Positions 7,420 through 13,983 of a stretch of 64,000 bases of DNA are shown here, piece after piece. Under the pieces are notes generated by a model that ran no database searches, was not told where the DNA came from, and was given only the letters and a program-made list of their open reading frames with translations. The position numbers and the translations under genes were made by a program. The stretch's first letter is position 1. Every line of letters begins with the position of its first letter. This DNA comes from JAXDMK01 sp963765955. GTDB lineage: Bacteria > Actinomycetota > Acidimicrobiia > Acidimicrobiales > AC-14. The DNA lies in NCBI GenBank assembly GCA_963765955.1, contig CAVXYA010000009.1, positions 575,869-639,868 of the forward strand, given 5' to 3'.

Positions 7420-10089
7420 TCAGGCGGGAGCGGCGCCGGCGATGACGGCCAGGATCTCGTCGCCGTAGAGCTCGAGCTTGGTCGGACCGATGCCTGGCAG
7501 CGCCCGCAGGGCCACGAGCGAGCGGGGACGGGCGACGGCCACGCCCCGCAGGTATTTGTCGCTGAGGACGATGTAGGGGGGCACCGCGTCGCGGCGGGCC
7601 CGCCCCGTCCGCCACTCCCGGAGGGCGGCCTCGGTCGCCTCGGCGTCGGCGGGGAGGGGGGCGAGAGGGTCCCTCGGCCCCCGGGTGGATGTCCGGTCGC
7701 CACCGGCGCGGGTCTCGGTTGCCGGCCGGGTGTCGGTTCTGGTGTGGGCGCGAGGGGCGGTGCCGTCGAACTCGGCCAGGAAGGGCGACGGGCGGGCGGC
7801 GTCGCCCAGCACCGTCACCCGGTGCCGTCCCCTGGTGATCGCCACGTGGAGCACCCGGCGCTCCTCCTCCACGTCGTCCGCCAGCCGGTGGGGCATGAGG
7901 CCGGCGGTGGCGCCGAACACGGCCACCCGGGGCCACTCCCGTCCCTTGACCCGGTGGATTGTCGACAGCGTCACCCCGCCGGCCGTGGCCGGGCGCTGCA
8001 GCACCCCCCGCAGCCAGGGCTCGAACGACGCCGGATCGGGGTGCAGGGCCGCCACCTGGGACAGGGCCTCGAGGTCGTCGAGGTGGCTCGACCCGCCCTC
8101 GCCTGCCCGCGACGAGTCGAGCAGGCCCATAGCCCCGCCCAGTCCGATCTCGTCGCGGACCACGGCCAGGGCGGACGCGGTGGTGCCCGTGCCCATCTCG
8201 GTGGCCACCAGCCGCAGGTCGCGCACCAGCTCGCCCACCTTGGCCCCCACCTTGACGTCGTCGATGCGGTCGGCCATGGCGGCCAGCCGGTCGAGCGACA
8301 AGCGCCCCCGCAGCCACTTCGGGAACCACTGGGGGAACCCGCGGGACGGGCGGCGGTAGACCTCGACCACATCGCTCCCGTCGATGTCGTCGGGGTCGGC
8401 ACCGATGCGCAGGTAGGCCAGGGCGGCCCGCACGCCGGTGCGGTCGAGCACGCCGGCCCGCAACACCGAGTCGACGGGCACGCCCGCCTCGACCAGCGCC
8501 ACCTGGGGGGCCAGGAGGAGGGAGTTCACCCGGGCCAGGACGGCCACGTCGGCGCCCGTGACCCCTTCCTCGGCCAACCAGCCGGCGATCACGTCGGCCA
8601 CCGCCGCCCCGCCGCCGTCGGACGGATGGAGGCGGACGGTGAGGGCGCCCACGGTGGGGTCGGCCTCGGGCCCGGGCCGGATCTCCTTGGCCACCCGGCG
8701 CCGGTTGTAGGACAGCAGGTGGCGGGCGGCGCCCACCACCTCCACCGGGCAGCGGTAGTTGACCTCCAGGGGATGGTCGGCGGCGGCTGGGAACAGGCGC
8801 TCGAAGTCGAGGAGGAAGGCGGGGTCGGCGCCGGCGTGGCCGTAGATGACCTGGTCGTCGTCACCCACGCCGAAGACGTCGAGGCCGGGCGTGGCCAACA
8901 GGCGCAGGAGCAGGACGTGGGCCGGCGTGAGGTCCTGGAACTCGTCGACGAGCAGGTGTCGGCAGCCGGCCTGGGCGTGGCGCCGGAAGTTGCCGTCGGC
9001 CAGCAAGAGCTCGACCGCCCCGTAGACCTGCTCGTCGAAGTCGATGGCGCCCCGGGCCGCCAGCCGGGCTCGGAACGGGGCGAAGGCCTCGGCCAGGCCG
9101 GGCACGTCGTCGCGCGAGTCCTCTACCGCCACCGGGTCACGCAGGCCCAGGCGGATGAGGGAGAGCCCGTCGATATATGGGCCGATCGGATCGGTGTTGA
9201 CCCGACGCCGGGACTTGGGCACGAGGGTCTGCACCAGGTCCCGCACCTCGCGCTCCTCGAGGAGCTCGGGGGCGCGACCCCGGGCTTCGGTGAGCAGGGC
9301 CAGGCCCAGGGCGTTGAGGGTGCGGACCCGGGGACGGAAGGCGGTGCAACGCTCCTCCATCTCCTCCCTGGCCTTCTTGTTGTAGGCCACGGCCAGGACG
9401 GTCTGGGTCTCGACCCCCCGGTCGACCACCAGGTGGCGGAGCCGTTCGGTGAGGACCCGCGTCTTGCCCGAGCCGGCGGGCGCGATCACCCGGGCCGGCC
9501 CCGCCCCGTGGGTGACGGCCGCCAGCTGGTCGGGCGCCAGCTGGGCGGCGGCCGCGGCCAGTGGGGGCGCGACTGTCAGCCGGCCGAGGGTCACGGTCTC
9601 GATGTGGACGACCGCGGAGGCGCCCGGGAGGTCGAGGGGCCCGCGCGGGCCGCCGTCGATCCAGGCCGGGCGGCCGTCGGGCAGGGCGACGTCGCCGGCG
9701 CCGTCCGGGGTGAGGGTGCGGGCGCCCAGGCGCTCGGCCTTGCGACCCCACCACCAGATCGGGTCGCCCTCGGCGCGGCCGTCGTAGTTGTTGGCCCAGA
9801 CGAGGAAGTGCAGGCGGTCGAGCCAGGCTTCGAAGCCGGGGCCCAGGGTCCACGGCTCGACCGTCCACAACTCGGGTTCACGAAACCGGGCCGGGTCGAT
9901 GGCCAGCGCCGCCACCACCGGCCGGCGGGTGGCCCACGCCTGGTGCAGCTCCCCGACGCACACTCCGGGGTCGGCCAAGGCGGCCTCGTCGACGATGACC
10001 ACCGCCGACCCGGCCCACGCGTCGGGGATCTCCCCGTCGGCCATGACGACGACGCCGCGCCCGAGCGCAGGGGGTCCGGGGGCGGCCAC
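7420..10089 (-). CDS. UvrD/PcrA-like superfamily 1 DNA helicase with N-terminal extension and HRDC domain
   Basis: 889 residues. The helicase core has a Walker A APAGSGKTRVLTERL at about residue 210, VAYNKKAREEMEERC, a Walker B DEFQD box (LLVDEFQDLTPAHV), GVGDDDQVIYGHAGADP, LEVNYRCPVEVV, and motifs V/VI (STIHRVKGREWPRVAVFGAT and LHVAITRGRHRV). A C-terminal HRDC domain (DKYLRGVAVARPRSLVALRA) is present. About 190 residues before the P-loop form an extra region I cannot assign, with IVDEAALADPGVCV and WANNYDGRAEGDPIWWWG. GTG 10089 is used; an ATG at 10044 is an alternative. Probable role: ATP-driven 3'-5' unwinding in DNA repair. Confidence 0.85.
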   Translation of the reverse strand: MAAPGPPALGRGVVVMADGEIPDAWAGSAVVIVDEAALADPGVCVGELHQAWATRRPVVAALAIDPARFREPELWTVEPWTLGPGFEAWLDRLHFLVWANNYDGRAEGDPIWWWGRKAERLGARTLTPDGAGDVALPDGRPAWIDGGPRGPLDLPGASAVVHIETVTLGRLTVAPPLAAAAAQLAPDQLAAVTHGAGPARVIAPAGSGKTRVLTERLRHLVVDRGVETQTVLAVAYNKKAREEMEERCTAFRPRVRTLNALGLALLTEARGRAPELLEEREVRDLVQTLVPKSRRRVNTDPIGPYIDGLSLIRLGLRDPVAVEDSRDDVPGLAEAFAPFRARLAARGAIDFDEQVYGAVELLLADGNFRRHAQAGCRHLLVDEFQDLTPAHVLLLRLLATPGLDVFGVGDDDQVIYGHAGADPAFLLDFERLFPAAADHPLEVNYRCPVEVVGAARHLLSYNRRRVAKEIRPGPEADPTVGALTVRLHPSDGGGAAVADVIAGWLAEEGVTGADVAVLARVNSLLLAPQVALVEAGVPVDSVLRAGVLDRTGVRAALAYLRIGADPDDIDGSDVVEVYRRPSRGFPQWFPKWLRGRLSLDRLAAMADRIDDVKVGAKVGELVRDLRLVATEMGTGTTASALAVVRDEIGLGGAMGLLDSSRAGEGGSSHLDDLEALSQVAALHPDPASFEPWLRGVLQRPATAGGVTLSTIHRVKGREWPRVAVFGATAGLMPHRLADDVEEERRVLHVAITRGRHRVTVLGDAARPSPFLAEFDGTAPRAHTRTDTRPATETRAGGDRTSTRGPRDPLAPLPADAEATEAALREWRTGRARRDAVPPYIVLSDKYLRGVAVARPRSLVALRALPGIGPTKLELYGDEILAVIAGAAPA

Positions 10090-10221
10090 GAGCCGACCCT
10101 ACGCAACCGCTGCGACAGTCTCCGTCGCCCGGCCCTGGGCTTTGTGGAGCAAAAGCGACGCGTGAGGTCGCCTTTCCTCCAGAAAAAGGTTCTGTACGTT
10201 CACCCCGGTAATGTCCTGAGG

Positions 10222-10665
10222 GTGACGCCTCCCGCGGCCACCGCCGAGCGCCTGGAGCAAATCCTCAGGCTGCTTCGGGACCGGGGCGGGCGGGTGACCA
10301 CCTCACGGCGGGCGATCATCGGCTCGCTGCTCCGGTCCGGGGGGCACGTGACCGCCGACGAGCTCACGTCCGAGATCCAGGCCGACTATCCCGACGTCCA
10401 CCTGTCCACCATCTACCGCTGCCTGGAGACGCTGGCGGAGCTGGGGGTCATCGACCACGTCCACCTTGGGCACGGGCGGGCCGTCTACCACCTGGCCGAC
10501 GAGACCCACCAACATCTGGTGTGCGAGGTCTGCAGCGCGGTGGTCGAGGTCCCCGACGAGGTGTTCGCCGAGCTCTCGGCCCGCCTGCGCACCGAGTACG
10601 GCTTCGCCATCCGGCCTCGCCACTTCGCGGTGCTGGGTCGCTGCGCCGCCTGCCTCGACGGCTGA
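10222..10665 (+). CDS. Fur-family metalloregulator (Zur- or Nur-like)
   Basis: 147 residues from the GTG at 10222. The winged helix (GGRVTTSRRAIIGSLLRSGG, then VHLSTIYRCLETLAELGVI) is followed by the metal-binding dimerisation domain with HQHLVCEVCSAVVEVPD and a C-terminal CAAC pair, the two CxxC structural zinc sites of the family. The next genes encode a CbiMNQO importer, so the sensed metal is more likely nickel, cobalt or zinc than iron; this is context inference. It is divergent from the helicase. Repeated TTGCGA sites downstream (10698-10747) are a plausible target. Confidence 0.85.
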   Translation: MTPPAATAERLEQILRLLRDRGGRVTTSRRAIIGSLLRSGGHVTADELTSEIQADYPDVHLSTIYRCLETLAELGVIDHVHLGHGRAVYHLADETHQHLVCEVCSAVVEVPDEVFAELSARLRTEYGFAIRPRHFAVLGRCAACLDG

Positions 10666-10697
10666 GGGCGCCGCCACGCAAGGAGGCACACCGCCTC

Positions 10698-10747
10698 TTG
10701 CGAACGGCTGCAATTGCGAAGGAGTGCGTTTAGGAAGCAATTGCGAC
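10698..10747 (+). promoter_or_regulatory. Repeated TTGCGA / GCAATTGC sites upstream of cbiM (possible Nur/Fur-type operator)
   Basis: TTGCGA occurs at 10698, 10714 and 10741. The 10-mer GCAATTGCGA is exactly repeated at 10710-10719 and 10737-10746, and GCAATTGC is itself palindromic. The sites lie 67-116 bp before the cbiM start and just after the Fur-family gene. Streptomyces Nur boxes have TTGCAA half-sites, which these resemble. That the upstream regulator binds here is inference. Confidence 0.5.
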
Positions 10748-10813
10748 CTCTAGGCAACGCCGCCGTAGGAGCGGTAGCATCCAGCCCGCGTTCCGGCTCC
10801 GGAGAGGTACTGC

Positions 10814-11506
10814 GTGCACATTCCCGATGGGTTCATCAACGCCGGCGTGTCCGTCGGGGCGGGCGTGGTCGCGGTGGGCGCCCTCACCGTGTGCGTGCGC
10901 AAGACGGCGGACGTCATGGAGGACAAGCAGGCCCCCATGGCGGGACTGGTGGCCGCTTTCATCTTTGCCGTGCAGATGCTCAACTTCCCGGTGGCCGGCG
11001 GCACCAGCGGCCACCTCCTCGGGGGGGTGCTGGCCGCGGTCCTCGTCGGGCCCTGGGCGGGGGCGGTCTGCGTGGCCGTGGTGCTGCTGGTGCAGGCTTT
11101 GCTCTTCGCCGACGGCGGGCTTTCGGCGCTCGGCCTCAACGTCGTCAACATGGCCCTGGTCAGCGGCTTCGGCGGCTACGGGGCGTACGCCGTCCTGCGC
11201 AAGGTCCTGCCCACGCGGCGTACGGGCGCCATGATCGCCGCCGGGGTCGCGGCGTGCCTGGGCGTCGTGCTGGCGTCGGTCGCCTTCACCGTGGAGTACG
11301 CCCTCGGCGGACAGGGCGGCGCGTCGCTGCGGGCGGTGGCGGGCGCCATGGTCGGCACCCATCTCCTCATCGGCATCGGCGAGGGCGTGATCACCGCCCT
11401 CACGGTGGGGGCGGTGCTGGCCGTGCGGCCCGACCTGGTGGCGGGCGCGACCGACCTGGTGCCGAAGCTCGAGCTCCGATCCTCGACCGAGCCGGCGAGG
11501 ACCTGA
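10814..11506 (+). CDS. cbiM: Nickel/cobalt ECF transporter substrate-capture protein CbiM/NikM
   Basis: 230-residue membrane protein that starts with the diagnostic MHIPDG. The N-terminal His2 region forms the Ni/Co-binding site, so the GTG start at 10814 is firm. Further family motifs are NFPVAGGTSGHLLGG and GTHLLIGIGEGVI. About seven membrane segments are visible. It is the S-component of an energy-coupling-factor importer with the CbiN-like, CbiQ and CbiO proteins that follow. Nickel versus cobalt cannot be told from sequence, but hypAB at 35 kb argue for nickel use. Confidence 0.93.
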   Translation: MHIPDGFINAGVSVGAGVVAVGALTVCVRKTADVMEDKQAPMAGLVAAFIFAVQMLNFPVAGGTSGHLLGGVLAAVLVGPWAGAVCVAVVLLVQALLFADGGLSALGLNVVNMALVSGFGGYGAYAVLRKVLPTRRTGAMIAAGVAACLGVVLASVAFTVEYALGGQGGASLRAVAGAMVGTHLLIGIGEGVITALTVGAVLAVRPDLVAGATDLVPKLELRSSTEPART

Positions 11507-11508
11507 CG

Positions 11509-11853
11509 GTGGCCGCCACAACAAAGCCAGGCCGGCTCAAGCTCTCCCTGTTCGTGGCCGCGGGGCTGGCCGTGGCCCTGCTCCTCGCCTTCCTCGTCAG
11601 CCCCGAGGCCAGCAGCCAGCCGGACGGGCTGGAGAAGGTGGCCATCGACCATGGCTTCGCCGACCAGGCCGACGACCACGGCCTCGCCGACAGCCCCCTC
11701 GCCGACTACGGGGTCAAGGGCGTCGACGACGAACGCATGAGCACCGGCCTGGCCGGCGTCGTCGGCGTCGCCGTCACCTTCGCCCTCGGCGCCGGGCTCT
11801 TCGGGCTGCTGCGGTGGCGTCGGCGGCGGTCGGCCACCACCGTCTCCCCCTGA
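11509..11853 (+). CDS. cbiN: CbiN-like PDGLE-domain transporter subunit
   Basis: 114 residues from the GTG at 11509, two bases after the cbiM stop. Two membrane helices (LSLFVAAGLAVALLLAFLV and GLAGVVGVAVTFALGAGLFG) flank an extracytoplasmic loop containing the signature SSQPDGLEKVA. PDGLE proteins replace CbiN/NikN in many Ni/Co ECF systems and couple the S-component to metal uptake. The loop is acidic and His-containing (DHGFADQADDHGLAD), consistent with metal handling. Confidence 0.88.
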   Translation: MAATTKPGRLKLSLFVAAGLAVALLLAFLVSPEASSQPDGLEKVAIDHGFADQADDHGLADSPLADYGVKGVDDERMSTGLAGVVGVAVTFALGAGLFGLLRWRRRRSATTVSP

Positions 11854-11854
11854 C

Positions 11855-12640
11855 GTGGCCGGCGGACCCAGTCCCACCGCCAGCCACGTCCACAGCCTCT
11901 TCGTCCACACCGACAGCCGGGTCCACCGGCTGCGCCCGCAGTGCAAGGTGGCAGCTGCGATCCTCTTCGTCCTGGTGGTCGTGGCCACCCCCCGGGAGGC
12001 GTTCTGGGCCTACGGTGCCTACGCGGTGGTGCTGGCGGTGGTGGCCGGCCGGGCCAAGGTCCCCGCGGGGCTGCTCCTGCGGCGGCTCACCATCGAGCTG
12101 CCGTTCGTGGCCTTCGCCTTCTTCCTGCCCATCGTCGGCCAGGGGGAACGCACGGAGGTGCTCGGCCTCTCCCTGTCGGTGGCGGGCCTGTGGGGGGCGT
12201 GGAACATCCTGGTCAAGGGCACCCTCGGCGTGGCCACCACCGTCATCCTGGCCGCCAGCACGCCGATCCCCGATCTCCTCCAGGGCCTCGACCGGCTGCG
12301 CGTCCCCAAGGCGTTCACGGCGGTGGCCGGGTTCATGGTGCGCTACCTCGACGTGATCACCGAGGAGATGCGGCGGATGAAGATCGCCCGCCTGTCCCGC
12401 GGCTACGACCCCCGCTGGATCTGGCAGGCCAAGGCCCTCGCCTCCTCCATGGGGGCCCTGTTCATCCGGGCCTACGAGCGGGGGGAGCGGGTACACCTGG
12501 CCATGCTCTCGCGGGGCTACTCGGGGACGATGCCGGTGGTGGGCCAGCGGGACGGCTCGGCGGTGGAGTGGGTGACGGCCCTGTCGCTGCCGGCCCTGGC
12601 CGCGGCCATCGCCGTGGCCGCGTGGATCACCCGGCCATGA
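11855..12640 (+). CDS. cbiQ: ECF transporter transmembrane T-component CbiQ
   Basis: 261 residues, GTG start one base after the upstream stop. Opening motif SRVHRLRPQCKVAAAILFV and several membrane helices are seen. Two coupling-helix ARG-type motifs occur: RLSRGYDP near residue 180 and MLSRGYSG near residue 217; these contact the ATPase. It transmits ATP hydrolysis by CbiO to the CbiM/N part. The stop overlaps the cbiO start (ATGA). Confidence 0.92.
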   Translation: MAGGPSPTASHVHSLFVHTDSRVHRLRPQCKVAAAILFVLVVVATPREAFWAYGAYAVVLAVVAGRAKVPAGLLLRRLTIELPFVAFAFFLPIVGQGERTEVLGLSLSVAGLWGAWNILVKGTLGVATTVILAASTPIPDLLQGLDRLRVPKAFTAVAGFMVRYLDVITEEMRRMKIARLSRGYDPRWIWQAKALASSMGALFIRAYERGERVHLAMLSRGYSGTMPVVGQRDGSAVEWVTALSLPALAAAIAVAAWITRP

Positions 12641-13407
12641 CCGGCACCGCCCCCGCCCCCGTCCCCGCCCTCGAGGTGCGTGACCTGGCCTACGCCTACC
12701 CCGACGGCCGCCAGGCCCTCTTCGGGTGCAGCTTCACCGTGCAGGCGGGAGAGCGGGTGGCGGTGCTGGGGCCCAACGGGGCGGGCAAGACCACCCTCGT
12801 CCTCCACCTCAACGGCATCCACACCGCCGGTGCCGGCGAGGTGGTGGTCGGCGGGCTGCCGGTGGTCAAGGCGAACCTCAGGGAGATCCGGCGGCGGGTG
12901 GGCATCGTCTTCCAGGACCCCGACGACCAGCTGTTCATGCCCACGGTGTGGGACGACGTCGCCTTCGGCCCGGCCAACATGGGCCTGCGGGGCGACGACC
13001 TGGCCCTGCGGGTGAAGGAGGCGCTGGTGGCGGTGGGGATGGACGGCTTCGCCGACCGGGTGCCGCACCACCTGAGCTTCGGCCAGCGGCGGCGGGTGGC
13101 GGTGGCCACCGTGTTGGCCATGGAGCCCGAGATCCTGGTGCTCGACGAGCCGTCGTCGAACCTCGACCCCGCCGCCCGCCAGGAGCTGGCCGAGATCCTC
13201 GTGTCGCTGCCGCTCACCGTGCTCATGGTCACCCACGACCTGCCCTACGCCCTGCAGCTCTGCCCCCGGGCCCTGGTGATGAACGACGGGGTCATCGTGG
13301 CCGACGGTCCAACCGGCCGGATCCTGGCGGACGCGCCCCTCATGGCCGCCAACCGCCTGTCGCTCCCTTTCGGCTTCGACCCTCAGACCCGGCCGGCGAC
13401 CTCGTAG
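12637..13407 (+). CDS. cbiO: Cobalt/nickel ECF transporter ATPase CbiO
   Basis: 256 residues, ATG overlapping the cbiQ stop. ABC ATPase with Walker A GPNGAGKTTLVLHLNG, Q-loop VFQDPDDQLF, Walker B ILVLDEPSSNLDP and H-loop MVTHDLPYA. The signature region reads LSFGQRRRVAVA, with F in place of the second S of LSGGQ, as often seen in CbiO. It powers uptake through CbiMNQ. Its 3' end overlaps the convergent copZ-like gene by 25 bp. Confidence 0.95.
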   Translation: MTGTAPAPVPALEVRDLAYAYPDGRQALFGCSFTVQAGERVAVLGPNGAGKTTLVLHLNGIHTAGAGEVVVGGLPVVKANLREIRRRVGIVFQDPDDQLFMPTVWDDVAFGPANMGLRGDDLALRVKEALVAVGMDGFADRVPHHLSFGQRRRVAVATVLAMEPEILVLDEPSSNLDPAARQELAEILVSLPLTVLMVTHDLPYALQLCPRALVMNDGVIVADGPTGRILADAPLMAANRLSLPFGFDPQTRPATS

Positions 13408-13598
13408 CCGGCCTCGTCGATGGCGGCCCGGATCGCCTCGTCGGGCGCGACGCCCTCGACCCGCACCGTGCGGGATGCGATGTCGACGGCCACCGCGTCC
13501 ACGCCGTCCACCTTGCCCACCTCGGCCTCAATCGCGGCCTGGCAGTGGCCGCAGGAGATCGCCGGCACCGAGTAGGTGCGTACCTGCACGTCAGTCAC
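13383..13598 (-). CDS. copZ: CopZ-like copper chaperone (heavy-metal-associated domain)
   Basis: 71 residues from the GTG at 13598. The single HMA fold has the copper motif ISCGHCQAAIEAEVG (CxxC as CGHC) and a typical C-terminal strand-helix DEAGYEVAGRV. It hands Cu(I) to the CopA exporter encoded on the other strand. It is divergent from csoR across 55 bp that hold a palindromic CsoR operator, so both directions are probably derepressed by copper. Confidence 0.9.
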   Translation of the reverse strand: MTDVQVRTYSVPAISCGHCQAAIEAEVGKVDGVDAVAVDIASRTVRVEGVAPDEAIRAAIDEAGYEVAGRV

Positions 13599-13622
13599 GA
13601 TTCGAACTCCCTTTGCTTGCCA

Positions 13623-13643
13623 TACCCCTCCCCAGGTGGGGTA
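13623..13643. promoter_or_regulatory. CsoR-type operator between copZ and csoR
   Basis: Inverted repeat TACCCC (13623-13628) and GGGGTA (13638-13643) around a 9-bp centre, 11 bp before the csoR ATG. GC-rich pseudopalindromes with TACCC/GGGTA ends are the known CsoR target. Repressor release by Cu(I) would switch on both copZ and csoR-copA. Confidence 0.7.
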
Positions 13644-13653
13644 CCCTAGCACC

Positions 13654-13983
13654 ATGAGAGAGGCTGACAAGAAGGCCCTGGTCAACCGGCTGCGCAGCGC
13701 CCGCGGCCACGTCGACGCCGTCATCCGCATGGTGGAGGACGACACCTACTGCGTCGACGTGATGAAGCAGCTGTCGGCGGTGCAGGGCTCGCTGGAGGCG
13801 GCCAGCCGCACCATGCTTCGCAACCACCTGGAGACGTGCGTGGCCGAGGCCATGCGCTCGGGGCGCACCACCGAGATCGTCGACGAGCTGATGCAGGCCC
13901 TCCGCTTCGACCGGGTCACCACCGGGCCCACCGCCGATCCGATTGCCGATTCGAGTGTCGGCCCGGTCGAGGCATGCCATTGA
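13654..13983 (+). CDS. csoR: Copper-sensing transcriptional repressor CsoR
   Basis: 109 residues, ATG start. All-helical CsoR fold: RLRSARGHVDAVIRMVEDDTYCVDVMKQL contains the first ligand Cys (within DTYCVD), and NHLETCV supplies the His and second Cys, so the Cu(I)-binding Cys-His-Cys set is complete. It represses its own operon and releases DNA on copper binding. It overlaps copA by 10 bp. Confidence 0.93.
   Translation: MREADKKALVNRLRSARGHVDAVIRMVEDDTYCVDVMKQLSAVQGSLEAASRTMLRNHLETCVAEAMRSGRTTEIVDELMQALRFDRVTTGPTADPIADSSVGPVEACH

Noticed and set aside
7744..10221. Long plus-strand frame opposite the helicase
   Set aside because: It is antisense shadow of a strongly conserved helicase and merges into the Fur-family gene by chance; only the part from GTG 10222 is coding.
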